Under the pieces are notes generated by a model. That model was not told the DNA's origin. It ran no database searches and worked only from the letters and a program-made list of their open reading frames with translations. Below are positions 1 to 9,527 of a stretch of DNA of 64,000 nucleotides, piece after piece. Source of the DNA: Kribbella antibiotica (GTDB lineage Bacteria > Actinomycetota > Actinomycetes > Propionibacteriales > Kribbellaceae); contig NZ_SMKX01000001.1 of the NCBI RefSeq assembly GCF_004349055.1, forward strand, positions 106,263-170,262, in the 5' to 3' direction. The position numbers and the translations under genes were made by a program. Numbering within the stretch: position 1 is the first letter of the stretch; each line of letters opens with the position of its first letter.

Positions 1-3000
1 AAGACCCCGTTGATCTTCTTGTTGTAGGTGAAGTAGATGTGCAGATCCCCGTTGCCCTGGTGACGCAGCCGGAAGACGTACTCGCGCGCGGCCGCCGCGT
101 CGAAGCTCGATCGCTTCAGTGGTCCGGCGAACGGGTAGAGCGGCAGGGTGTACGCGGCCTGTTTCGCGATCTTCTTCGGCTGCCAGCGGCCGTTGAAGTG
201 CTGACTCCAGCTGAGCTGGATCTTGTAGTACGACTTGACTGGCTCGATCGGCTTGCTGGCTGTCGGCAGGGTGACGCTGGCCGCGCTGGCCTCTTCGGAG
301 AAGGTGGCCCAGAACAGGTAGAGCCGCCCCTGCCAGACGGTCGGCAGCAGGGTGTCGCTGTCGATGTCGAGGTCGATCCGCTCCCAGGTGGTCCACACCG
401 ATTCGTTGACGCGCTTACGCCAGTAGTAGGCCCGCGGGTCGGTCTGGGTCCTGGCGAACACGTACAGCGTGTTCGTCGCGGTGTCGGTGTACGTCCCGCA
501 CGGAGTCAACCGGGCCACGGTGTCGAGCTTCTCGAGGTAGTTCCGGAAGGTGGACTCGGCGACTTCGGCCGTCACCTCCTGCTGCATGAGCTCGCCCTCG
601 AGTTCGGTGAAGAACGACGATTTCCCGGCCCGCAGGCTGGGGGAGAAGTAGTTCTCCGGGTACAGGAACACCTTCTGGTTCGCTTCCCACAGCCGGTACT
701 GCTTCATCCATTCCCATTCCGCCCGCGGTCCTGCTGCGAGATAAGGCACCTGCGGCTCGAGGTTCAGCAGGCACCGCTGTACGAAGAGCTGGACGCTGTA
801 GACAGCCTGGGCAATCCGGGTGGTCTGCTGCAGCGGCCCCATCTCCACGTCGAGGAGGAAGTAGTCGTGCAGCCCGTTGGCGTCGGTCCACTCCGGTGCA
901 CCGTCGGCCGCGCGGAACGGATTCGCGATCAGGAAATCGACCAGCGCGCCTCGTTGCCGTTCCCGGATGCGGTCCTGGAGCGGCGCTGCCACTGTGGCCC
1001 AGTCCTCGCTCGGGTAGCGGGACTTGGCCGCCTGCCAGGCAGTCTGCGCTGCGTCGGGCGTGAGCGTCCCGGTGCGCCACGCCGCGACCCGCTCAGCGGC
1101 GACTCCGAGCTTCCGCACCACCTTCATTGCGTCGTTCACCGCACGCAGCGCGCGCTCGTCCGCGAAGTCCAGGGCAGTCACCAGCCCGAGGTCGGTGGCT
1201 ACCCGTTGGACGTCGGCGCGGTTCCATCCGGTCCGCGCTGCCAGTTCGTCCACGACCTGACCTGTCGCCGCGTTCGAGTTGAGTGCCGAGGCAAAGACCG
1301 GCATCAGGGTGCGGGCGGCACCAGGGATTCCGTCGCGCAGGCGGATCAGTTGCAGGAGCCGGACGAAGCGGCCAAACAGGGGCGATGCCCCGACGACCGG
1401 CCGGGTCGGCAGCGTATTCGGATCGAGCCAGCCGGCAGCGGCGGCGCTGCCATAGACGAACGGAACCTCGGCCGGTGTCACGCGCAGCCGGTCGAGCAGC
1501 AGCGCGACGCGATGGAGGAGTCCGAGCGTGGCGAAGGGCGCGGGAAAACTCTGCGCTGTCAGCGCGACGGCAGGATCACTGCCAACGAAGTCCGCAGTGA
1601 GGAAATCCTGTACGGCGCTCGCGCTGGTCGGCGTACGCATCCAGGTGCCGAGCAACAGGTCTGCCGTGGCCGGGAGCAACCCGGCGGCCTGCCCGAGTTG
1701 CTGCTTCACAGTGGTCTCGCTCAGCCATTGGCGCAGGTACGGCCCGATCTTGGTCAGTACCAGATGGAACCGATCGGCTGGTCCACCAGTGGCGAACAGT
1801 CGCTCCGCTTCCTCGGCGGTGAACAGCATGTTGTCCCGGGCGACCGGTGCCTCCTGCACTGTCTGAAGCCCGCGGACCGCCTTCTGGAACGCAGGGTCCT
1901 GCGAGGCTGCCAGCAGCGCGTCGCTCTCCTCTTCCGAGAGGTATCCGCGACAACACAAGGTGTGTTCGGTCGTGTCGTAGTACACCCGGCCGCTCAGTGA
2001 CTTCGGCATCGGGAATTCTGCGGCGAGCGAGGCCAAGGGGGCGGAGTAGACCTGTACGCGCAAGGCCTTCATTCGCGTGGCGACGAAGGTCCGCGGCGCG
2101 CGGTAGAGCGTGGCGAGGGCCGCACGGTAGGCAGCATCGACGGAGAGCGCCTGCAGCACTTTGAGCTGCTCAGGACTCATCGGACCGGTGAAGGTCAGCC
2201 GGCCGGTCTCCGGTGAGTAGAGGATCGGGAACCCGGCGGGGAAGACGATGCCGGAGGCAAGGGTTGTGAGGTCGGCTGCGTAGGTCACGGTTCCGAGCAG
2301 CGTCGAGACAGCCTGCTGCACAAGGCCGGCATCCCAGCCGAGCTGTGCCAGTTCCTTGCGGGTGAGGTCGCCCTTCTCGTCGGTCGTCTGAGCGGTTTGG
2401 CGGTAAACGGCCTGAAGCGCCAGCCGCAGCGTGCTGAGCGTCGCGGCCATACTCCGGTCGTCGGGCACTGCACCGCCGTCGGGTGCGACGACATCAGCCA
2501 GGACAGCATCGACATCGGGCACTGACAGCCCGGTGGCCCGGATGGCCTCGACTGCGTCGAGGAACTGTTCCGTGCTCGCGACGAGCGCGTCGGTCGGCGG
2601 CTGTACCGCGTCGTCCACCATGGACGGCGCGGTGATCGCCGCACCACCGGACACCTCGGTTTCGGCGCCTGCTGGGAACACCGGTAACGCGCCGCCTGTT
2701 GAGGGCGTCACAGGGGCTCCGGCGGCGGGCTCGGACTCTCCACGGGCCAATGGAGCCAGGCTGAACGGCCCACCGAGACCGTAGAGCTCCATGAGCCGCA
2801 GCAGCTCCGGGACGGAGAGTCCAACCGCCCGGGCCAGCCGCACGGTCCGAACCAATGCGGACAGGTTCCTCAGATTGAGAATCCGGTTCGGAGTCACGGC
2901 GCGCCGGCTGACGGTCAGATCGGCAAGCTCGACATCAGTGACCTGCAGGACGCCGAGCAGCGCCGCAGTGACCACCGGGTCCCGCAGGCTACGGGGTACG

Positions 3001-5654
3001 GCGATCTCGGTCCGGTCGGCGTTGAGGACGAACGGGTTCGGGACGTTCTCGGGAACGACAACCGGGTCGAGGAACAGTTGGTTGTACTCGCCGAGCCCTT
3101 CCTCGCTGGGATAGGGGTAGGTGTCGATCGTGCGGTAGAAGCACAAGACGTCGTCGACGGGTAGTTCAAGGCGGCTCGCGAGTTTCCGGACGGCTGCGAT
3201 CGAACGCAGCGTGACCCGGTCGAGCCGACCGGCGTTGTTGGCGGCGAGGATGGTCCGATCCAGCTGCGCGGTACTCCAGCCGAGTGCCCGCTGCAGGCGC
3301 ACGAATCGGTGCACCCGGTCCACCAGACCGAGGTCGGTTCCCTGTAGCCGCAGGTTGTTGGTGTCGTACGGAATCTTCGGGTCCACCGCGACGATCGTGA
3401 CCGCACGGCCCGGATTGACGAAGCGGGTCTCCAGCAGAGCGGCCAGGTCGGCGTACCGCATCTGGGTCCGATCCAGCAGACCGCGGACCACGCTGAGCTC
3501 CGACAGCAAGGTGGCGTCGGCCGTCGCGGCTGGATAGCCGTAGTACTCCGCGAGTCGTCTGACCGGAGCAAGCGGCTCGCCTGCCACGATTCGGGCGGCC
3601 ACCGGCGGCAGACCGAGTCGTTCGTCGACGAGCAGGGTCGGTGATGTGGCGTCCGGACCCAGAACGGTGAGGAGCGTACTGCGCGTGACGCCGAGCTGCT
3701 GCAGGAAGGTGTTGACCTGCTCGCGCCAGAGGTCGAAGGGCAGGTCGAACGGGTAGACGGCTGTCCGCAGTTTGTCGTAGGCCTTGGGATTGACGTGCTG
3801 AGGCCGTAACCGGAGTCGGGTCTGGTCTCCCGTGGTCTGCCGGTCCGTCGCCGGAATCGGAGCCTCCGGTACTACCGCGGACTCGAGAATCTCGTTGACC
3901 AGGTCGACGTACGGAACGGCGAGATTGGTGTTGTCACAGGTCAGCTCGATGTCGACGAGATCTTCGCGCCGTGCGTACAGGGCGGCTGCGACCCGGCCGA
4001 CGTACGGAACGGCTGCGGTCGTGAGGCTCGGCTCGACCCAGAGCCGCTCCAGGTAGCGCAACAGGTCGACCAGGTAGGCGGCTTCGCTGTAGATGTTTCG
4101 GCATGACGGGCAGGCGCAGTAGTCCGCCGAGCCGAACAGTTCCTCCCAGTCCGGAATCTGCGCGGTCGCCGATTCGAGTTTGGGCAGCCATGGGACATCG
4201 AACTGTCCCGCGGTCCGGAAGTCGGCGACCAAGTTGGTGGCCAAGCCGTGGACCTGCGTGGCACGTGCGTGCACCCGCTCGGCTTCAGCGGCGTCGAGGA
4301 CGGAACCGAGCCGCTCGGTGAACGCCGCGCGGTCCGTCCGGGCGATGGCGAGCGCCGAGTCGAAGCCGTTCTCCCGGAGCGCTTGGACAGCGGCGAATCG
4401 GGGTGCGAGCCGGTGGACCCGCTGGATCACGGCGAGCTCGGCACGAGCATCCGGGTCGGGCACGGTATTCGCGTTGACCGGAGTGGTGAGTACGTCGAAA
4501 GCCGGAGTCGCGGCCAGGAACAGGGCAGCAGGTGACTCGCCGGGCAGCCGCTGGGCGAGCGTGGCGGTCGGGTAGGCGAACTCGACGGACGAGCGAATGG
4601 CGTCCTGGTAGGCGCTGTCCGCGGTGCCGTCATGGCCGGTTGTGTCCAGTGCCTTCGCCGCGGCCTCGGGGACGCCACCCGCGGTGGCGATCAGCGCCGG
4701 CCACGCATCATCGAGGCCGGCCAGTTGGTCAGGATCGCTCAGGTCACCCTTGTCGAATCGCCTCAGCAGTTCGCCGACCAAGGCGGCGTTGTTGCCCGTC
4801 AATGCGCCCAGGCGCAGGGCCAGCCGGAGCCGGTCGGCGTAAGGAGCGGTCTGGTCGTCACGCCGCAAGCGGGCCCAGAAGCGGACTTCGCCGCCGCCGG
4901 TCAGGAAGGTCCGGTAGATCCGCTCGCGGATATCGACGTCCGGAACCGCCACCGCGAACACGGCCATCAACGGAGATGGCGAGCTCGCCTGGACGGCCGC
5001 TGTGATCTCCTGGGTCCGCAACTGGTCGACGAACTGGTCGATGTCGTCGAGCGGAGCGATGGTGTCTGCGTCGATCGCCGCGGCCAGCCCGCCTTGGAGA
5101 CTTTCGAGAGGCTGCTTGGCCAGGCTGGACAGATCGGGGCCGAAGCCTTGGCGGAGCAAGCCGTAGAACGGCTCCGACGGCAGATCGGTCGCAGTCGCAT
5201 GCCGATGGGCCAGAGCGAGGTAGGCGACGTGCAACGCGTCCGTGCCGGTGCCGCGGGCGAGATAGCTGAAGTCGCGCTGCTCGCCGGATTCCGTCAACTC
5301 GTCGACTCCGGCACCGTCGAGAAGTGACGTGACGTCGTCGAGCAGCACCTGGTACTCCGACCGCGGGGTGCCGGGAATCTGCAGGAGCAGAACTGGTTCG
5401 TCGTCGGTGTCCTGTGCTGTTGCCTCGGCGACGACCTTCCCGTCACGTCGCGCCCGGACGATGATGTCGGCCGGAGCCGGCGGGTGCGGATACTCGAGGC
5501 GGAAGTCCCCTTGCGCATCAGTGGTGGCGGTACCGAGTGGCGTCTCGGAGCGCAGCAGCCGAAGCGCCGCGGTGACCTCGATCCCCGCGACCGTGCTGCC
5601 GTCAGGAGTGGTGACGGAGCCAGTGAGGACAGTCTGAAGCGTGCTGCCTGGCAT
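1..5654 (-). CDS. Tc toxin subunit A (TcA)-like protein, 3' end outside the window
   Basis: This open frame starts at ATG 5654 behind AGAGGAA and runs off the window edge after 1,884 codons without its stop. TcA proteins form the pentameric injection channel of Tc (ABC) toxins. Residues about 8-95 look like a carboxypeptidase-regulatory-type beta-sandwich (LTGSVTTPDGSTVAGIEV). The next part is the helical VRP1/TcA shell region, with FYGLLRQGFGPDLSSLA near residue 163. Near residue 1656 is the TcA hallmark WEANQKVFLYPENY, and the last visible residues (GDLHIYFTYNKKING) fit the neuraminidase-like/TcA C-terminal part. Segments translated by hand at the start, at 3.0-2.9 kb, at 0.7 kb and at the edge all stay open in one frame. 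It is divergent from the kelch/TcB-TcC genes, which completes a Tc locus. The family call is firm; host and target are unknown. Confidence 0.9.
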   Translation of the reverse strand, partial: MPGSTLQTVLTGSVTTPDGSTVAGIEVTAALRLLRSETPLGTATTDAQGDFRLEYPHPPAPADIIVRARRDGKVVAEATAQDTDDEPVLLLQIPGTPRSEYQVLLDDVTSLLDGAGVDELTESGEQRDFSYLARGTGTDALHVAYLALAHRHATATDLPSEPFYGLLRQGFGPDLSSLAKQPLESLQGGLAAAIDADTIAPLDDIDQFVDQLRTQEITAAVQASSPSPLMAVFAVAVPDVDIRERIYRTFLTGGGEVRFWARLRRDDQTAPYADRLRLALRLGALTGNNAALVGELLRRFDKGDLSDPDQLAGLDDAWPALIATAGGVPEAAAKALDTTGHDGTADSAYQDAIRSSVEFAYPTATLAQRLPGESPAALFLAATPAFDVLTTPVNANTVPDPDARAELAVIQRVHRLAPRFAAVQALRENGFDSALAIARTDRAAFTERLGSVLDAAEAERVHARATQVHGLATNLVADFRTAGQFDVPWLPKLESATAQIPDWEELFGSADYCACPSCRNIYSEAAYLVDLLRYLERLWVEPSLTTAAVPYVGRVAAALYARREDLVDIELTCDNTNLAVPYVDLVNEILESAVVPEAPIPATDRQTTGDQTRLRLRPQHVNPKAYDKLRTAVYPFDLPFDLWREQVNTFLQQLGVTRSTLLTVLGPDATSPTLLVDERLGLPPVAARIVAGEPLAPVRRLAEYYGYPAATADATLLSELSVVRGLLDRTQMRYADLAALLETRFVNPGRAVTIVAVDPKIPYDTNNLRLQGTDLGLVDRVHRFVRLQRALGWSTAQLDRTILAANNAGRLDRVTLRSIAAVRKLASRLELPVDDVLCFYRTIDTYPYPSEEGLGEYNQLFLDPVVVPENVPNPFVLNADRTEIAVPRSLRDPVVTAALLGVLQVTDVELADLTVSRRAVTPNRILNLRNLSALVRTVRLARAVGLSVPELLRLMELYGLGGPFSLAPLARGESEPAAGAPVTPSTGGALPVFPAGAETEVSGGAAITAPSMVDDAVQPPTDALVASTEQFLDAVEAIRATGLSVPDVDAVLADVVAPDGGAVPDDRSMAATLSTLRLALQAVYRQTAQTTDEKGDLTRKELAQLGWDAGLVQQAVSTLLGTVTYAADLTTLASGIVFPAGFPILYSPETGRLTFTGPMSPEQLKVLQALSVDAAYRAALATLYRAPRTFVATRMKALRVQVYSAPLASLAAEFPMPKSLSGRVYYDTTEHTLCCRGYLSEEESDALLAASQDPAFQKAVRGLQTVQEAPVARDNMLFTAEEAERLFATGGPADRFHLVLTKIGPYLRQWLSETTVKQQLGQAAGLLPATADLLLGTWMRTPTSASAVQDFLTADFVGSDPAVALTAQSFPAPFATLGLLHRVALLLDRLRVTPAEVPFVYGSAAAAGWLDPNTLPTRPVVGASPLFGRFVRLLQLIRLRDGIPGAARTLMPVFASALNSNAATGQVVDELAARTGWNRADVQRVATDLGLVTALDFADERALRAVNDAMKVVRKLGVAAERVAAWRTGTLTPDAAQTAWQAAKSRYPSEDWATVAAPLQDRIRERQRGALVDFLIANPFRAADGAPEWTDANGLHDYFLLDVEMGPLQQTTRIAQAVYSVQLFVQRCLLNLEPQVPYLAAGPRAEWEWMKQYRLWEANQKVFLYPENYFSPSLRAGKSSFFTELEGELMQQEVTAEVAESTFRNYLEKLDTVARLTPCGTYTDTATNTLYVFARTQTDPRAYYWRKRVNESVWTTWERIDLDIDSDTLLPTVWQGRLYLFWATFSEEASAASVTLPTASKPIEPVKSYYKIQLSWSQHFNGRWQPKKIAKQAAYTLPLYPFAGPLKRSSFDAAAAREYVFRLRHQGNGDLHIYFTYNKKINGV

Positions 5655-5925
5655 GCGATTCCTCTGTGGTCTGGGGAAGTGAAAGGTGCGTCCATCAAAG
5701 CGGCTCGCGGGCGGTTGTACCGGGGCCTCACAGCCGGAATTTCGGTCAGTGCCGAATGCCCGTTGGGACAGTGCAGACGGCTTCCCGATCAGGTGGCCGA
5801 TGATGTCCGATCAGCCGAACGCCCGACCCTTACGCGACGCCTGCCGAACCGGCAAGGATCACGTCAGACCTAGTCCTGCCGATCTGCCCGTCGCGGTCCC
5901 GTTCCGGCCAAAGGAAGACGCATCG
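5655..5925. promoter_or_regulatory. Divergent intergenic region between tcA-like and kelch/tcBC genes
   Basis: This 271-bp gap must hold the promoters of both arms of the Tc locus. I see no convincing -35/-10 pair, operator or hairpin. An open frame continues through part of it on the plus strand, but the ribosome site AAGGAAGA at 5911-5918 places the plus-strand start at 5926. Confidence 0.5.
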
Positions 5926-7149
5926 ATGACCAGTTCACTCAGAACAGCCAGGCGCGGACCCGGCGGGCCTGTGGCCCTGACCGACGAGACCGCCGCCCTC
6001 CCCGCCGCCGCGGCGGGCAGTTGGGCTGACGGAGGAACCCTGCCGCTGGCGGGTTTCTGGGGTCAGCCCGATACCTCCGCCGTCCTGCTGAACAACGGAA
6101 AAGTTCTGCTGGCCGGTGGCGAGGACGGCCGACGGAACGCGCTGAACAGTGCGATGCTTTTCGACGCAGGGTCGTCGACGTGGACGCCGACCGGCTCGTT
6201 GCAGACCGGCCGACGGCTGCACGCGGTGGCGAAACTGGATGATGGTCGAGTGCTGGTGTCCGGCGGTGTCGCGGGTGCGCTCGCTGCGCCCGCGACGGGG
6301 ATCGCGACAGCTGAGATCTACAACCCGGACACCGGCACGTGGTCGCCGGCCGCGCCGATGCGCACCGCCAGGTTCTCCCACTCCGCGACAGTGCTGCCCG
6401 GCGGCAAGGTTCTTGTCGCCGGTGGCTGCGCGGTCCGTTCCGGCGACAGTCATCGGGCGCTGCGGTCCGCAGAGATCTACGATCCCGCGACCGATCAGTG
6501 GACCGAACTGGCACCCATGACCGACGGCCGGTTCGGTCATCCGGCGGTCTATCTCCCGACCGTCAAGAAGGTGCTCGTCGCTGGTGGAGTCATCACCGCC
6601 GGCCGTGGCCAGTACGCCGCACTGGGGTACTGCGAACTCTTCGATCCGGTGACAGGCACCTGGACGCCTACCGGAAGTCTGGCCGCGCCCCGTAAAGCAC
6701 ATCAGGCCACGGTGCTGGCCGATGGCACGGTCCTGGTGACCGGCGGCGACATCCCAGGTGTACTGCTCGATTGGACGATTCAGCCGTACAGCCAGTGGAC
6801 GTGTGAGCGTTTCAACCCGGCAACCGGTACCTGGAGCCGCGACACTGATCTGCCCTGGGGACTGAGCCACCACCGAGTAGTCAAGCTGAGCTCCGGCAAG
6901 TTGGTGGTGATCGGCGGCACGGACGACGGCACGTTCGACATCGGCTACCAGACGGTGGCTGCCTACGACCCGGCGAGCAAGGTCTGGACTCCTGCAGCTG
7001 ATCTGAAGACCGGTCGATGGGCTCCGGCGGTCGCTCTCCTCGCGGGTGACAAGGTTCTGGTCGCAGGCGGGGTCACTCGCTCTGGTTCGGCCGCGCCAGT
7101 GATCGGCGAGAGCCTGTGCAGCGAGACAGCAGAGGTGTTTACGCCGTGA
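5926..7149 (+). CDS. Kelch-repeat beta-propeller protein (1 of 3)
   Basis: This 407-aa protein starts at ATG 5926, 7 nt after AAGGAAGA. An upstream in-frame ATG at 5686 has no ribosome site and lies in non-coding-looking sequence. Seven kelch motifs are visible by their di-glycine strands (VLLAGG, VLVSGG, VLVAGG, VLVAGG, VLVTGG, LVVIGG, VLVAGG), each followed by an x-x-x-[EL]-x-[FY]-[ND]-P and T-W turn. That number suits one complete propeller. There is no signal peptide or membrane segment, so it is probably cytoplasmic or exported as part of a complex. It is the first gene of a tightly coupled run leading into the TcB-TcC fusion. Kelch propellers bind proteins or glycans; a role in toxin assembly or targeting is inference. 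Confidence 0.88.
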   Translation: MTSSLRTARRGPGGPVALTDETAALPAAAAGSWADGGTLPLAGFWGQPDTSAVLLNNGKVLLAGGEDGRRNALNSAMLFDAGSSTWTPTGSLQTGRRLHAVAKLDDGRVLVSGGVAGALAAPATGIATAEIYNPDTGTWSPAAPMRTARFSHSATVLPGGKVLVAGGCAVRSGDSHRALRSAEIYDPATDQWTELAPMTDGRFGHPAVYLPTVKKVLVAGGVITAGRGQYAALGYCELFDPVTGTWTPTGSLAAPRKAHQATVLADGTVLVTGGDIPGVLLDWTIQPYSQWTCERFNPATGTWSRDTDLPWGLSHHRVVKLSSGKLVVIGGTDDGTFDIGYQTVAAYDPASKVWTPAADLKTGRWAPAVALLAGDKVLVAGGVTRSGSAAPVIGESLCSETAEVFTP

Positions 7150-8294
7150 GCACTGGATCCTGGGCACCCACCGGTCCGCTCCCGACTGCACTGCAGTGGC
7201 AGGGCTCAGCCGAGGGCGGGGTGCTGCTCGCGGATGGCCGAGTGCTGGTCGTCGGTGGTGGCGACGCCCGCTACCTGGCGATGGCCGACTGTCTGCTCTT
7301 CGACCCGACGACTGTCTCCTGGGCCAGTGCGACGCCACTTCCCGAAGGGCGCAGCCTGCACAGCACTACCGTGCTGGACAACGGAACGGTGCTTGTCGCC
7401 GGCGGCAGCACGGGTCCGCAACGGTATCCGGCGTTGCCATTGGAGACTGCGGTGCAGCTGAGTCCTGACACTGGGATCTGGTCACCCGCAGGGACTCTGG
7501 TCAAGCCACGCGTCGGTCATTCGGCGACCCGCCTGCCCGACGGCCGAGTGCTTGTCGCCGGCGGCTGGGGTGCCCGGAATCCCCAGACCGGTGAGACGTT
7601 CGCCGCCGCAGAGATCTACAACCCGGCCGACAACACATGGACTGCCACCGGTGACATGGTCGACACGCGCTCCGGGCACCAGGCGCTCCTGCTCACCAAC
7701 GGCAAGGTCCTGGTCATCGGTGGCACCACCGACATCGGGCGGGGCCAGTACGCCGGCCTGGCGTTCTGCGAGCTCTTCGACCCGGCGACCGGCACCTGGA
7801 CGCCGACCGGCTCGCTGGCCAACCCGCGCTGGAACAACACCGCAACGGTGCTGCCCGATGGGTCCGTCCTGGTGACCGGCGGCGGCGGATTCCAGGCGAT
7901 GTTCGCCGATTGGGTTGTCGCGCCGCACGGTGACTGGACTGCTGAGCGCTATGACCCAGCGACCGGGCGATGGGCGCGCGACAGCGATCTGTCGGCCCCC
8001 AGAGTCTGGCACCAGGCCGTCGCACTGAAATCCGGAAAGCTCCTGGTCACCGGTGGCGGCGCTCCTCCGATGCTGAATGCCGGATTTCACAGCACCGCCG
8101 TGTACGACCCGAACGCCCGGGCGTGGAGCCCCGCGAGCGGTATGGGTACCGGGCGGTGGGCCCATCTCGCGGTCGGCCTTGCCGACGGCCGAGTCCTGGT
8201 AGCGGGCGGTTCCGACCAGCCTGCAGCAGGCGGGGTCGGCTACCACCTGACGACATCTTCGGAGATCTTCACACCCGCAGGAGCCGGCCGATGA
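7146..8294 (+). CDS. Kelch-repeat beta-propeller protein (2 of 3)
   Basis: This 382-aa protein most likely starts at GTG 7146, which overlaps the TGA of the previous gene (GTGA), so translation is probably coupled. The frame is open upstream, but that part lies inside the first kelch gene. Repeated kelch strands are visible (VLVVGG, VLVAGG, VLVAGG, VLVIGG, VLVTGG, LLVTGG, VLVAGG), with FDPATGTWTPTGSL-type linkers nearly identical to those of the first protein. The three kelch genes therefore look like tandem duplicates that have diverged. There is no signal peptide. Exact function unknown; the context is the Tc toxin locus. Confidence 0.87.
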   Translation: MSTGSWAPTGPLPTALQWQGSAEGGVLLADGRVLVVGGGDARYLAMADCLLFDPTTVSWASATPLPEGRSLHSTTVLDNGTVLVAGGSTGPQRYPALPLETAVQLSPDTGIWSPAGTLVKPRVGHSATRLPDGRVLVAGGWGARNPQTGETFAAAEIYNPADNTWTATGDMVDTRSGHQALLLTNGKVLVIGGTTDIGRGQYAGLAFCELFDPATGTWTPTGSLANPRWNNTATVLPDGSVLVTGGGGFQAMFADWVVAPHGDWTAERYDPATGRWARDSDLSAPRVWHQAVALKSGKLLVTGGGAPPMLNAGFHSTAVYDPNARAWSPASGMGTGRWAHLAVGLADGRVLVAGGSDQPAAGGVGYHLTTSSEIFTPAGAGR

Positions 8295-9418
8295 ACGCGG
8301 TACAGATGATGACAGGCGCCTGGGCAACGGCCGGGCCGCTCCCTGAAGGAACCGTGACCTTCGATCAGAACAACCAACTGGTCCGGCTCGACGACGGACG
8401 AGTCCTGCTGGCCGGTGGCACCGACGCAGTCTTTGCTGCCACGGCGACCGCCGCGCTGTTCGACCCTGCAACGGACACCTGGTCGACGACCGGCTCGATG
8501 TCGTCGACCCGGCGGATCCACACGATGACGTTGCTCCCGGACGGGAAGGTGCTTGCTGCCGGCGGGATCGCCGGCCCGTTCCGATTCCCGACCCCGAGCG
8601 TCGCGTCGGCCGACTTGTTCGACCCGAAGTCCGGTACCTGGTCCCCGACCGGTTCCATGACCGAGCCACGGCTGGGGCATACCGCCACGCTGCTGGCCGA
8701 CGGCCGGGTTCTGGTCGCCGGCGGCGGGCGAGTGAGAGGCACCGACTCCGGTCGGACGCTCGCGACGGCTGAGCTCTACGACCCCGCTACCGGACTCTGG
8801 ACAGCGACCGAAACGATGACGGATGCACGGGTCGACAGCCAATCCGTCCTGCTGCCGGATGGACGGGTGCTGCTCGTCGGCGGCACTGTCGAAACTGGTC
8901 ACGGTACCTTCGCCCATCTGGCGTTCTGCGAGCTCTTCGACCCCATCTTGGAGAAGTGGACCACGACCGGTTCGATGAGCGTACCCAGGAACAACCACCA
9001 GGCGACGCTGCTACCCGGCGGCGACGTACTCGTCACCGGAGGCACCGTGGCCGGTGTCGTGCCAGGGACGATCTACGACCCGCACAGCCACAGTTCGGTC
9101 GAGATGTACAGCATCGAGGCCGAGACCTGGACGCCGGTCGCCCCGCTGCCGATCGGTCGGGCTCGGCATCAGGCACTCGTTTTGCGCGACGGGCGGCTCC
9201 TTGTGAGTGGCGGCGCCGACGAGGCCAGCCTCCAGGTGGGCTATGCCTCGACTGTCATCTACGACCCGCTCTCCGGAAAGTGGTCGGCCACCGGAGGACT
9301 CGCGACCGGACGCTACGACCACGGAGCTGTCCTCCTGGAAGACGGACGTGTACTAGCAGCCGGAGGACTCGCAGCGGCCCAAACCGTCACGCCCACGACA
9401 GAGCTCTTCACCGCCTGA
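8291..9418 (+). CDS. Kelch-repeat beta-propeller protein (3 of 3)
   Basis: This 375-aa protein starts at ATG 8291 in an ATGA overlap with the stop of the second kelch gene. It has the same architecture: kelch strands ending in GG (VLLAGG, VLAAGG, VLVAGG, VLLVGG, VLVTGG, LLVSGG, VLAAGG) and linkers of the type FDPATDTWSTTGSM. It is the last kelch gene before the TcB-TcC fusion, 109 bp away from the chosen GTG of that gene. The set of three single-propeller proteins of nearly equal size (407, 382, 375 aa) suggests they act together, possibly as a hetero-oligomer. That is inference only. Confidence 0.87.
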   Translation: MNAVQMMTGAWATAGPLPEGTVTFDQNNQLVRLDDGRVLLAGGTDAVFAATATAALFDPATDTWSTTGSMSSTRRIHTMTLLPDGKVLAAGGIAGPFRFPTPSVASADLFDPKSGTWSPTGSMTEPRLGHTATLLADGRVLVAGGGRVRGTDSGRTLATAELYDPATGLWTATETMTDARVDSQSVLLPDGRVLLVGGTVETGHGTFAHLAFCELFDPILEKWTTTGSMSVPRNNHQATLLPGGDVLVTGGTVAGVVPGTIYDPHSHSSVEMYSIEAETWTPVAPLPIGRARHQALVLRDGRLLVSGGADEASLQVGYASTVIYDPLSGKWSATGGLATGRYDHGAVLLEDGRVLAAGGLAAAQTVTPTTELFTA

Positions 9419-9527
9419 CGCCGGTCTCCCACCGGCGTGGCCATTCCGGCCGTCCTTGCTCTCCTCAAGCATCCCGCCGACTCCCCAAGACTTTCGGGGT
9501 AGTCACTATCAAGGAGTCGTCCTTCGC

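Noticed and set aside
39..2000. 653-aa plus-strand open frame
   Set aside because: It is a shadow of the TcA-like gene on the other strand. The minus frame carries TcA motifs (WEANQKVFLYPENY, GDLHIYFTYN), while the plus frame is Arg/Gly/Pro-rich with no recognisable domain.
6000..9400. Repeated DNA in the kelch region as possible tandem nucleotide repeats
   Set aside because: The similarity is at protein level (kelch repeats) and between duplicated genes; no CRISPR-like or exact tandem DNA repeat is present.
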